Assembly: GCA_050084985.1 (NCBI GenBank)
Contig: JBITNC010000001.1
Coordinates: forward strand, 147,684,001 to 147,748,000
Origin: Nageia nagi
Lineage: Eukaryota; Pinophyta
Reading direction: 5' to 3'
DNA: 64,000 nucleotides
Below are positions 10,390-22,226 of the stretch, piece by piece (position 1 is the first letter of the stretch; every line of letters begins with the position of its first letter). The notes under the pieces are model-generated. The model was not told the origin of the DNA. It searched no databases and saw only the letters and a list, made by a program, of their open reading frames with translations. The translations under genes and the position numbers were made by a program.

Positions 10390-11227
10390 TGTAGATACCT
10401 AAAAATGTCCCTTTTTAACTAGTAAACATTGAAATAATCATAACTCTTTGAGACAATATAAAATAGGTTTAAAAACCATATTATTGGATAGCTCTCATCG
10501 AGTACATGCAAAACGAGTGGTCACATGACCCTTTTCAGTAAAAATTGGCTATTTGGCGGTCACTTTAATATAGTTATAAAAATTGAAAACCAATCGCCAG
10601 CGACCCAAAACAATCGTCAGCGTTTTAGGATGATCACCGACGTCCGCCTAGTAATCGCTGATGACTCTGTAACAGTCGAACATAAACCAAAAATGATAAA
10701 ATAAATTTGTAACATCTCATTCTTCCAAGATGATGTGGATAGAGGGGGTCAGTTACGACCTACGGTGGCTTTTCACTTCCCCTTACCAGCCTTGGAAAAT
10801 CTCACCCAAAAATCTATAAATACAAGCCAATACAAAGCAATAGAGACCCATTTTTTGAAGTAGGGTAATGTTGCCAAAATCTTGTGAGCTCATACCTTTT
10901 ATCGTTTTATGTTAGTTTCAATTTAATACATGTCATACATAGATGCTTTGATGTTATTGTCTTTTGCATGTGTGTAGGATTTACAGGTTGTCCATATCAA
11001 GGAGAGAAGCAAGCAAATCAAAAACAATGAAGATCTAATACTCTCATTTTGGCAAATGGCATTTGTAAAAATCCCTTCCAAGGGCAAATTGTAGTTTGAG
11101 CTAAAAATTAATATCAATTTACAATTACAACATTTCTACCTATTTACATAATTTGAGGTTTAGTGAAAATCTAAGAATAATTGTATTTCATATTATTCTA
11201 CATTCCAACTCTATTTTCACTGCAACA
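10390..11227 (+). repeat. Tat-A 5' LTR
   Basis: An 838-bp LTR paired with 27417-28253. It includes a cluster of the CG-containing motif (CGCCAGCGAC, CGTCAGCG, CACCGACGTC) at about 10595-10670 and a TATA box at 10814. Confidence 0.95.
10814..10822 (+). promoter_or_regulatory. TATA box of Tat-A LTR
   Basis: CTATAAATA in the 5' LTR, repeated at 27840-27848 in the 3' LTR. Position and sequence fit a Pol II promoter. Confidence 0.75.
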
Positions 11228-11230
11228 TTC

Positions 11231-11247
11231 TGGTGCTAGAAGGAGGG
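11231..11247 (+). other. Tat-A primer binding site (tRNA-Asn)
   Basis: TGGTGCTAGAAGGAGGG lies three bases after the 5' LTR. It complements the 3' end of plant tRNA-Asn (acceptor ...CCTTCTAGCGCCA) with one transition. Confidence 0.88.
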
Positions 11248-13160
11248 CCCCTCCATCATTGATAGGGAGGTTTTTTTTTTATGTTAAAAATAATTCTACC
11301 TTTCTGTTATCTAGTTTATTCGAGTTATTCCATATACTGACTTTAAATTTTGTGATCTACGCTTTTTATAGGAAATTTGTTGCAGAAACGCCAGCGATTG
11401 TAATCAGATGCCGGTGACTCAAAAGGAACGCCAACGATTTACAAAGTAATCCAGACTAAACGTTGGCGATTTCATTATAAATGCCAACGATTGGAATCGG
11501 ACGTTGGTGACTCCAAACAAACGCCAGCGATCTCTATTTAAACATCAATGACTCTTACTCCAGGTCACCTTGCCTCCTTTTGTTATTTCTAAAATATATA
11601 TATATATATATACATATATATAATATATTGTTAAAATAGAAGGATATTTTTTACTATGATTCCTTTGCCTAGAATGAATATAGGAACGGATAGAAAAGGA
11701 TAAATGCATTTTTTTTTATTAATTTACTTTATATATAATGTTATGTATTTATTTTCATATTTTGGGTGAAGGGTACGTACACATTAATACTTTTTATCTT
11801 GTCTACTTATGCTCTCCCTTTATGCTTCGTGCGATCTAAGGTGACCAGAATAAACCTGATAAGAAGGAGTAATTAATTCTTCTTTTCTTTCACATTCACA
11901 CTATCATTAATTTGGTTAATTTATCCACACATAATGACCTCTTACCAAGTTTGCCCTTACCACTCCATTGGAGGTCAAAGGGATATGTGACTAGTAAGAG
12001 GAGGTAATTTACTACACATAATACTTCCACAATTGGAAGGAGTAAATGAATCACATTAAAAGGAATGAACTTAAGGAAAATAAATTGAGTTTTGGGTAGT
12101 ATAAATCATATTAAAAGGTTAATGAATTGGAAGGATTCGAATGCACTAAGTACTTTCACTTAACAAAGTATGCTCTCACTTTTGCACTTCAAGCGATCTT
12201 AAGTGATCAAAAATAAGTTAAGTGAAACAGGTAAAATTTATTCACATATTATTTGGAAATATACTTTACATTAACACTCTTAAAGATGTTTGCCCTTACC
12301 ACTCCATTGGAGGTCGAAGGGATATGTGACTCTTGGAGGAGTAATTGAACTTCACTTAATTAATTTATCTACACTTAATGGCTTTTTACTAAGTCTGCTC
12401 TTACCACTCCATTGGAGGTTGAAGAGATATGTGACTAGTAAGAAGAGGAAATTTATCACATATAAAACTTCCACAGCTGGAAGGAGTTAATGAACATCAT
12501 TAAGAGGTTGGATAATGAATCACATTATAATTAAAAAAGAACAATGGGGTTTATTAAAGTCAAAGTCCACTTAGAATAAACTTTTGATTATATCACATTA
12601 AAATAAGATAAGTAAATGGACATGAATGTTTGGGAGGGTAGTATGCATAAATGTATTTTACTTGTTTAAATGCATTTCATAAGGCCTTAAAGAAATAATT
12701 GAACATTAATGAGTTGGATGTTACTACCAACCGTTAATTCTTACTTCTTTGTACCCACTGACATAACACACTTGAAGCCATAGAGCCAGTTACACTTGGA
12801 GGTGATGACCAAGGTGACTTTCCTTTAGGTAGGAGTCAAAAAAGAGACTCATCTAGAACCAAGCAAAAAGCCATAGAAACTTGTAAACATTACTTAGAAT
12901 TACCCAACCTACCTTGTTTAACACTTGACTAGTCAAAACAAACTAGGAAAATTAAAAGGATTAAAAATGAACAACTCATATCGTTCATTTAACTTAGACA
13001 TTAAAAATATGTGAAAAGGTTAAAAAAGATAATCACATCGTTAAAAGTAAGTTTGCATATAGGATGTTTGTGCATTAAATTGTTTTCTCAAAAACATAAT
13101 ATAAAAGATAAAAATAGAGTTTCTTTTTTTACGATGTTTGTTTATAATATATAAAAAAAA
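11248..13160 (+). other. Tat-A leader with motif cluster and internal repeats
   Basis: No coding frame is supported. At about 11385-11555 the near-palindromic motif (ACGCCAGCGATT, AACGTTGGCGATTT, ATGCCAACGATT) recurs at least seven times. At about 11950, 12289 and 12392 an imperfect repeat of up to ~115 bp starts with CCACTCCATTGGAGGT, itself a palindrome (CCTCCAATGGAG core). Pieces of the unit end near an AAGGAGT(T/A)AATGAA stretch. The leader ends at the gag ATG, 13161. Confidence 0.7.
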
Positions 13161-15854
13161 ATGGTTCAAAATAGAAGTATGACCGCTAAGAAAATGCAAG
13201 AGCACCCATTTGAAATACAAGAAATAGATCCAGACAATATGGATCTGATAGAGGCTTCAGTTAGGAGGTTACCTCCTTTAGATGAATCAGATCCACGGGT
13301 AGTTCGTTATGTAGGTAAAGATTGGGATTGGGGATATGATCAATCTAGATTGCAAAGATAAAGTATAGAAGATCCTATTACCAAGGCTAGAATGAAAGTG
13401 TTAGATGAAGAGTTAATTGAAATTCATCATCGCCTAGCTAATTATAGGGCTATTCCTAAGATGTCTTCTAGTTTACCGGTAGATGTAGAAAAACTAAATC
13501 AAAGGCATGATAACTTAGAAATTGATGAGGATAAATCTCAGGCTAAAACCATAACAGTACCAAAGACTGAGCCATATAAAGTTAAATATGAAAGAGTCAT
13601 TCATCTATTATCAAATGGTCAAAAAGTTAGTTCTTTAATTCGAAAAGAGGGATCTTGTTTTTCTCATAAATCTCTCGAATTAGGAAAAAATGAAGTATCA
13701 ATACCTATGAGTAATTTATTTCAAAGAACTCCTTCAATAAAGCAAATGGAGAAATCTTATTCTTCAAATGGAGGATTAAATAGAAGGACATCTAAGTTCA
13801 AAATAGAAGAGATACCTTCTTATGAAGAGCTAAAAGAACGACGATTATATAAAACAAAAGTTGGTTAAAAATTCATAGAAATATATGCTAATGATATTAA
13901 AAAGGCTGCAGAGATGCAATATCTTCTAAAGAAAGAAAATAGAAAAGTTAATGAATTCATTAAAATTCAAGAATAAAAAAATAAATTAAAAGAAATGGAA
14001 GATAAACTTCTTAGAGATAAAAGGAAATTCATAGAACAAGAACAAGCAAACAAAGAAAGAAATGAGTTCCTGGAACAAGAAAAGAAAAGACTTCATAAAG
14101 AATTTGAGATTCAACTTCGTTTACAAGAATTACAACTTAAAGAATTAGAAAATGAAAGAATAAAAAGGGAACAATATCTGCGTATGGAGAAACAAAAACA
14201 AAGACAGTGGGATGAATATCAAAAATAAAAAAATTGAAACCTAAAACTCCTGAAGGAAGTCAAATACAAAGATATCGAGATCCTTACTTAGACAAAGAAG
14301 AAGCGATGGATTAAGAGATAGCCATTTTATTACAAAAGGAAATGGATAAAGAACTAGAACTTCAAAAATTATATGATAAACAAAAGCAAGATTCCATTAA
14401 AAGTTAGGTTGAACAAACCCAAAATTAAACAAAACAACCTGATTACAAAGGAAAAGATATATATGGAAAAAGTATATCCCAAAAACGTCCTAAAATCCCT
14501 ATTTCGCGATGTCATTCACCTCTTAAAATATTGCTTCCACCACCACCAGAGTTTCCTTCTAACTATGAGTCTTACACTTCAAGATCAATTTCGGAGAAAG
14601 ACTCGAATACTCGAAGATATCATAGACACACTCAAGGTTGTAGAACCGATAAAGAATTAGAAGACTTTATGAAGGATTTTATAAATCGAGAAATGAATGT
14701 TCAAGGCTTAAAAAGTTAAATTATAAGAACATTTGCAATGAGCCTATTCATCCAAGTGTTCCAAAAAAGAAATTACCATATAGGTTTGAATTTCCTAAAA
14801 TAGAATCATTTAAGGGAAGAGAAGATCCCAAAGAATATTTGAGAAAATTTACATTTTCTAGCTATTAGATAGCTAATGATGACTCATTAATGTTACGTAT
14901 ATTTCCTATGACACTCGCAGGTCAAGCTTTAGATTGGTATAATAGTTTACCTATATATAGTTTATATACATTCGAACAATTGGCTAATCAATTTTTTGAA
15001 CACTTTAGAATCAATATTAAAGAAAGATCTTTAATTACTGATCTTACAAGATTACAACAGTTTTCTGATGAGACTATACAAGATTGCATCTCAAGATGGC
15101 GGGCTATACTCACTAGTATGCCTTATACAATACCACAAGAAGAATTGGTTAAATTATTTAGTCAAAGTTATTTAAGACCAATAGCCAGTGTTCTCCAAAT
15201 TCAACAACATAAAACTTTTGAAGAAGCTATTGCTCAGGCAGTAGTTATAGAAAGAGTTAAAATTCAAGATGGAGAACTAAAACTCAAGAAAAAAGAATAC
15301 AAAAAGGGTAATCAATATGAAAACATTAGTAAACAACCACAATATAACCAAATAGCTATGATAGAAAATTTTGGTCAATCTTCAAAAATCAAAGAAAATG
15401 CTAAACCTAAGCCTAAAAGAAATTTTACCCCATTATCAGAACCATTAGCCAAAATACTTAAAAAATTATGTGATAATGGTATGATTACATTACTTGATAT
15501 AAAACCTGAAAATCCTAATGCTAAAGGAAGCAAATGGTATAAGAAGAATGAATTTTGTGCTTATCATAGGCAAAAAGGACATAATACAAATAAATATCGA
15601 ACTTTACAACATAAAATTCAAGACTTGATAGATAGTCGAAAAATAGATGTGGATAATCCTGTTGTGCCTTGGAATCAAAATTTAGGGATATATCAAAACC
15701 CCTTACCTTCACATCAGGCTAACAATGTGGTAATTATCCCAAACCAAATAATTATACATGGAATAATAAGGATATACCGTTTATAGGAACTATAGATGAT
15801 TCAATACATATGATTGGTATAGCTACAAGAGCACAAAAATATCAGAATAAATAA
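13161..15854 (+). pseudogene. Tat-A gag, broken
   Basis: Begins at ATG 13161 and continues as fragments at 13161-13361, 13392-13868, 13995-14228, about 14690-14880 and 14890-15786. The first ~500 codons form an unusual N-terminal extension: a charged region, then a Glu/Lys/Gln-rich segment (13870-14230) typical of a long coiled coil. The conserved capsid follows (FPMTLAGQALDWYNSLP at 14910; FEQLANQFFEHFRI; TRLQQFSDETIQDCISRW). A late knuckle-like CAYHRQKGHNTNKYRTLQ has lost its second Cys to Tyr, whereas Tat-B keeps NRCRTLQ. In-frame TAG at 14867 corresponds to CAG in Tat-B. The section ends at a stop (TAA 15852) that Tat-B also has. Confidence 0.88.
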
Positions 15855-17112
15855 GATAATCCACAAAAAAATCAATCGATATCAAACCCAATTAATATAC
15901 AACCTATACCTCCTCCACAACAACCTAAAGTTTCGATAAAAGGTGCTCTTCAACGATAATTAAAAATGTCTCCAGTTAAGATGACCTTATTTGAATTATT
16001 ACAATAGTTTGAGAGTTATAGGGAAGCTATGAATCAAATTCTACAAGAAATTCAAGTGGATGTTAGTAACCCCGATAATTTTATTTCAATAGTTGAAAGT
16101 TTGAGGATATCTCAACAACCTAGTATCACCTTTTATGAACAAGAAAAATTAAATAACGATGGACCAGGCGGACTTGATCCACCTTTACATATAATGGGTG
16201 AAGTAGATGGTAGATTATTTAAAAGAATTCTGATAGATGAAGGTTCAGCTATAAATATAATTTCAGATGCTGCATACAAAAATTTGAATTTATCAGATTC
16301 TCTTATCTTAGCTCCTTCCTTACAAATTAGGGCATTTAATGATGTAGTGTGTTCAACTTTGGGATCAATAGTGCTGCCGATTACAGTAGGGGCTAAAACC
16401 GTTCAAACTTTATTACATATAATTGAAGGAAATATTATACAATACAACATTCTTTTAGGATGCCCATGCATTAGAGAAATGCAATGTGTTCCATCAACTT
16501 ATTATGGATGTTTAAAATACATCTATAAAGATAAAGTTCATTGTATGTTTAAAGATCTAGATCCTTATTCACATTGTAATTTAATTTTTGATCCAAATAA
16601 AGTGACATTACCGTCTCCTAATTTATCAACCAAATTAATGAACAAAAATGTGAATCAATCTGAAGTCATAAAAGGAAAAAATGACATAGCTATACAAGAT
16701 AAAGATACTTGGAAAAAAGTTGCTAAAACTTTAGACGAAAAATATGGAGCTTCTTCATCAAAACAAGTGAATACTACATCTAATAATGACTCATCAAATG
16801 TATATCCGGTAAAAATTAAATTAATAGATTTAGGGATGGGAGAATATGACGTAGATGATGTGGTATTTAATATACCTTTAGCACAAGAAATGGGAAGATT
16901 ATCTGAATCACCTAGTGTAATTGGACAAATAGTACCTTTAGGAGAAGTACCTAGTCAGACAATGTTTATCTATGTGGGAATAGTAGATCCTGTGTCAACA
17001 ATATCCAATCAAACATATGAAAGAAAATTTCAATAATGATATGGAATATTTATCGCCATGTTCAAGAACATTTGTCTTAAACTATTTTAACAAATATAAT
17101 TAGCAAGGATGA
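15855..17112 (+). pseudogene. Tat-A protease region, broken
   Basis: The longest open piece is 16029-17036 (335 aa). The aspartic protease centres on KRILIDEGSAINIISD, where the usual D-S/T-G reads D-E-G, as it also does in Tat-B. A later ILLGCPCIREMQCVPSTYYG corresponds to ...GRPWIREM... in Tat-B, so Arg and Trp have decayed. Upstream TAG at 16005 corresponds to CAG in Tat-B. The section ends with TAG (17101, Trp in Tat-B) and a TGA (17110-17112) that Tat-B shares, just before a G-patch-like GLGRYEQG. Confidence 0.87.
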
Positions 17113-19290
17113 GGATTGGGTCGATATGAACAGGGTCCATGGGAAATAATTGAATTACGATACCAAGATCCCACTGATAAAAGGGGATTAGGTTATCAAA
17201 ATAAATGTAAAAATCTTGCTAAATTAGGAAATTTAGGAGAAGAAAATTTGGATTATAATGAAGAAATTTTAGAGAAAGAATCTATAGTACAAGAAATTAT
17301 TAATATAAGAGAAGAATAATTAAGTGAAATGGATGTCTTAGAAGGGGTCAAAATGCTCTTTATTAATAATATTGAGCCACCCTGGACTTATTCGTGCTTA
17401 CTAAGCGATATACAAGAAAAAATAAATAAAAATGCCAAATCATCAATCATTCCATATTCAGGTATACCATCGATAAATATGGTTACAATAAAAGAGAATG
17501 ATATTGAAGATCAAAATAATGAACAAATAGATGAAGTTAACGAAAATCAAAATTTAATCAAAATAATAGCCAATACTTCTATAGATGAAGTAATTGCTGA
17601 TTTCTCTCTTATATCATCTAATCCTTTGGTACATGAATTCAAAAACGTAGATCACATATTTGGTTCCTATGAAAATCAAGTATGCACGAATGAACAAATT
17701 CAAGAATACGATAAAGAATATAGTGTTAACGATAAAAGTTGGATACCAGTACCAAATCAATTAGAAGAAGGGTCGCATATGCTTACTGAAAAAGTCTTAG
17801 AAATAAATATTAGTAATGATCCTCAAAATCCTAAAATTAATCAATTAGGAGAAAACCTCACGGAAAATGAACAAGAAGAAATTATAACCTTATTAAAAGA
17901 ATGAGAAAAGGTATTTGCATGGTCATATGCAGACATGCCTGGAATAGATCTTAAATTAGTAGTGCATAATTTAGCATTAAATTCTGATGCTAAACCTATT
18001 AAACAAAAATTACGTAAAATGCATCCTACTATAGCATTAATGGTAAAAGAGAAGAACTTCAAAAATTATTAGAATCTAAATTTATACAACATATAGATTA
18101 TTCAGATTGGATATCTAATATGGTACCTGTGAAAAAACCAAATGGAAAAATAAGAATATGCACAGATTTCTGTGATCTTAACAAAGCTTATCCTAAGGAT
18201 GATTTCCCTCTACCTAGCATTGATAGTTTGGTAGACTTGATAGTAGGACATGATATGTTGTCATTAATGGACAGATTTTCTGGTTATAATCAAATAAAAA
18301 TAGCCACTGAAGATCAACATAAAATGGCTTTTATAACTCCTTGGGGTACCTTTTGTTATAAAGTTATGCCTTTTGGATTAAAAAATGCTGGGGCAACTTA
18401 TCAAAGGGCTATGACTTATATATTTCATGATTATATGCACGACATAGTAGAAGATTATGTCGATGATTTATTGGTTAGATCTAAATATCCAGAAGATCAT
18501 GGAAAAGACCTAATTAAAGTCTTAGATAGATTATTAGAACATAAAGTAAGATTAAATCCAAAAAAATGTATTTTTGGTGTAATTTTAGGAAAATTATTAG
18601 GATTTATTATGTCCCGACAAGGAATTGAGATAGATCCTAGTAAAGTGAAGGCAGTAGTAGACATGCCACCTCTTGCAAATCTAAAATAATTACAAAGTTT
18701 ACAAGGAAAGTTACAAGCCATTAGAAGGTTTATAGCTCAACTTTCTGATAAATGTAAACCATTTACAAAATTATTAAAAAAGGGAGTAGAATATCATTAG
18801 GGCAAAGAGCAACAAGATGCATTCGATGAAATTAAAAGATATTTATTATCTCCTCTTGTCTTAAGTCCACCAAGAAAAGATGTACCCTTTTTGTTATATA
18901 TTTCTACTACTGAAAATGCTTTAGGAACAATGCTTGCTTAAAAGAATGAACATAATAAAGAATAAGCTATATATTATCTGAGTAGAACACTTGTGAGCTA
19001 TGAGATTAAGTATATATATTTGGAAAAATTATGTCTTGCTGTCATTTTTGCTGCTAAAAAAATTCGATATTATATGCTAAATCATACAACATATGTCATC
19101 TCTAAAGTGGATCCGTTGAAATATATGATGAATAAAAACCTATCAAAATTCAAGAACTGCAAAGTGGATAATGCACTTAACTGAATTTGATTTACATTTT
19201 ATTGGACAAAAGTCAATAAAAGGATAAGTAATTGTTGATTATCTCGCTGATGCTCCATTACAATATAATAAACCACTTGTCATTGAATTA
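17113..19290 (+). pseudogene. Tat-A reverse transcriptase and RNase H, broken
   Basis: Starts with a G-patch-like GLGRYEQGPWEII, then an acidic linker (17329-17904). RT is well preserved at 18120-18689: VPVKKPNGKIRICTDFCDLN, PLPSIDSLVD, FSGYNQIKI, MPFGLKNAGATYQRAM and the catalytic YVDDLLVRS (18457). RNase H follows with YLSRTL, YLEKLCLAVIFAAKKIRYYM and a decayed end. Stops include TGA 17902 (CGA in Tat-B, in KEREKVFAW), TAA 18687 and TAG 18798. A frameshift lies near 18050. Confidence 0.9.
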
Positions 19291-19302
19291 CCCGATGATG
19301 GG

Positions 19303-19800
19303 GTGTTTCAATTAGATGAAATTGAAATACCTGTAGAACCTAAAGATAATTGGGATATGACAATACACTTTGATAGTTCTCAATGTGAACAAGGTGGTGG
19401 AGCAGGTGTTTTATTTATAACACCGCAAGGGATCCCTATACCATATTCATTTAAACTAAAATTTCCTTGTACTAATAATAATGCAGAATACGAAGCTTTG
19501 ATATTAGCATTAAAAACTGCTGTTAAATTAAAACTTAAAAGAATTAAGATTATTGGAGATTCTTTACTCATCGTAAATCAAGTGAAAGGAATCTATCAAT
19601 GTAAAGAACCTTTAATTCAAAAGTATAAAATGTTAGTTGAGGAATTATTAAATTTTTTTGACCAATTTAGTATAGAAGCAGCACGAAGATCATCTAATAG
19701 ATTTGCAGATGCTATGGCTTCTATTGGATCTCTTATCCCAGAAGATCCTAAAATATCTTCAATTCAAGTTGAAATAATTCAATTTACAACAGGAAGATGA
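19303..19800 (+). pseudogene. Tat-A additional RNase H (aRNH)
   Basis: A 165-codon open piece with a second RNase H of the type that marks the plant Tat group. Acidic active-site positions are visible: MTIHFDSSQCEQGGGAGVLF, NNAEYEALILAL, IIGDSLLIVNQV and NRFADAMASIG. It lies between the pol RNase H and the integrase finger. The domain itself is unbroken here, but it cannot be expressed as part of an intact polyprotein. Confidence 0.9.
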
Positions 19801-21103
19801 AGAAAAAAATGTATTAAATATTGACGTAATTGATAAAGATAATTGGTATAAAGAATTGACATATTTTTTAAAATTTGGAACTCTTCTTGCAAACCTTAAT
19901 AAATCATCATGATGAGCTTTTAAAATTAAAGCAACTAAATATTGTTTGATAGGAGATATCTTACATCGATAAAATTTCAATGGTATTTTACTCAGATGTC
20001 TTGAATGGAATGATATTAAAAAAGCTATATCCTCCGCCCATGATGGAACATGCAGAGGACATTTTTATGGTGTTGCGATTATAAAACGATTAATACGAAT
20101 GGAGTATTATTGGCCAACTATGGAAAAATATTGTTGTGAATATGTTAAAAAATATTTTAAATGTCAACAATATGCTCATTTATTTTTACGACCATCTCAA
20201 GAACTACATCCTATACAATCACTTTGGCCATTCTCTAAATGGGCATTAGATTTAATAGGACAAATTACACCTACATCTTCTAGTGGACACAAGTTCATCA
20301 TTACAACAACTGAATATTTTACCAAATGGGTAGAAGCTATTCCCATGACTTCCACCACTGGTTCATGAATTGTTGAATTTATAGAAAATTATATTATATG
20401 TAGATTCGGCATATCGAACCAATTAATTATGGATAATAGAAAAAAATTTAAAAATAAGGATGTAAAATAAATATGTGACAAGTATAAAATTAAATAAAGT
20501 TTTTCCACTCCATATTATCCATAAGGCAATGGACAAGCAGAGGCTACTAATAAAACTATTTGGAACATCTTAGCAAAAATAGTAAATGATTCTCATAGAG
20601 ATTGACATATGCAAATACCAAAAGCCTTATGGGCTTATCGTACCACTATACGCACTCCTATTGGGGCAACACCATTCTTTTTAGTATATGGAACAGAAGC
20701 CATCCTACCCATAGAACTTGAGATACCATCCCTTAGAGTAAATCTAAGTGAGCAAAATTTCGATGAAGAAGCAAGACAGACTCGCTTAAATCAGTTATTG
20801 CTTTTAGATGAAAAATGTATCAATGCTTTAGAGCATATGCATGTTTATCAGGAGAGGATAAAATGAGCTTTTGATAAAAGGGCTCTAATTCATGAGTTCA
20901 AAATAGGTGATTTGGTTTTAAAAGAAAATCAACAAACTTCACGAATAGAATGACAGCTTAGAGACAAGTTTGCTCCAAATTGGTTAGGACCATATATCAT
21001 TAAGAAAAAATTCGGTAAAGGAACTTATCATTTATCAGATTTAGAAGGAAATGAAGAGTGTGAACCTATAAATATCATGTATCTTCGACCCTTCTATGCA
21101 TAA
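19801..21103 (+). pseudogene. Tat-A integrase, broken
   Basis: An HHCC finger (HDGTCRGHFYGVAI ... YYWPTMEKYCCEYVKKYFKCQQ) precedes the core (WALDLIGQITP, TEYFTKWVEAIPM, IMDNRKKFKNKDV) and a C-terminal segment ending LRPFYA at about 21103. The Tat-B copy shows the uninterrupted form. Tat-A has stops at 20366, 20467, 20494, 20521, 20605, 20863 and 20952, most explained by C-to-T or G-to-A change. The second finger Cys pair is retained, but the D-N-G of the core is DNR. Confidence 0.88.
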
Positions 21104-21188
21104 AAAAAATTGTACATTAGTTTTATTTTGTTTTATTTTATTGTTAAAATAATAAATAAATAAAAGTATTAATATTTGTCAAGTGTTA

Positions 21189-22226
21189 ATGATTAAAATA
21201 AAAAATATGAATCTGGCAAAGGAATCTGCTGAAGGTAGCATAGTGCAACCACAAGTACGATTTCCACTGCCAAGATATCTAGGTGATTTAGCATTAACAT
21301 ATTTAAAACATAGATTTGATTTTAATCTCTTAAATTATTTACGATTGACTATTGATGAACAATTTGAAAGAACACACCATATGTTTTGTGGTATAAATAA
21401 TGGTTGGGAAGTCATTTTTTATGGATATGAAGCTGGCATTATTTTAGATCCACAAATCTATTTCACCCATATGGAAAGAATATCACAAGAAATAATAGCT
21501 TTCTGCCTACAATGGCCTTATGGAATACCAAGAATCTTCATAAATTGTCAATTAACTGAGTATTCACTCCTTTTAGCTAGGCTGAAATATGTTAAACAAT
21601 TAACCAAAAGCCTAGAATGGATAGATGAACTTTTACATTATTTACCTCATAAAAGGGTAATTTATGATTTTTCAAATACTTTTGTGGCTTTTCCTCCTAG
21701 AACGTTACAACAACAATATAGGCAAACTCACAGATTTCTTCGCATGTAAATGCGACATACAATTTGGAAATGAAGATGGGAGAAAAGGCAAGCTTGTTGT
21801 ATTACCGAGCTTACAACGATAAATCAAATAAGGGTTAGAAATGAGATTATCGAAAAACTATCAAAAGGACATAGAGTACGAAATAATGGAAGTTATCTTC
21901 CAGGGTTCGAAAGTAGGTATGACAAAGATCTCTTTATAAAAGTTATTCGTAATGTTCCTACTCCTTTGTATTCAAATATCTTTTCCATGCCTATTGAAAT
22001 ACAATAAAAAATGGCCTTGATGTTCTATGATACACGTGAATCTTACGGTTGGGATGTCAAAGTAAATGGATATCAAGTTATTGTTTGTATCAACGTATTT
22101 GAGTTATGGTGTTCTCCTAACTCAGAATATGATTTAATGATATATTTTTGTCTTCTATGGCCTATAGAAAAGTCCAAAATAATAGTTGATTATACTCACA
22201 ACCTGACTTTAAAACATCGAGAATAA
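21189..22226 (+). pseudogene. ORFX: unknown ORF downstream of integrase (Tat-A copy)
   Basis: About 345 codons starting at ATG 21189, 85 bp after pol ends. I do not recognise the family. The readable product is soluble-looking, rich in aromatic residues, without signal peptide or membrane segment, so not an obvious env. Landmarks: FERTHHMFCG, YFTHMERISQ, FCLQWPYGIP, FSNTFVAFPPRT, RNNGSYLPGFESRYDKD, FYDTRESYGWDVKVNGYQV and LLWPIEKSKIIVDYTHN. Stops: TAA 21747 (CAA in Tat-B), TGA 21768 (shared with Tat-B) and TAA 22005. Tat-B has a clear homologue at 56373-57410. Confidence 0.8.

Noticed and set aside
9842-10422. Phe/Leu-rich ORFs that look like membrane proteins
   Set aside because: T-rich low-complexity DNA gives such translations; no start context, domain or homologous copy supports a gene.
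21189-22226. ORFX as a retroviral-type envelope gene
   Set aside because: No signal peptide, membrane-spanning segment or cleavage-like site is visible in either copy.
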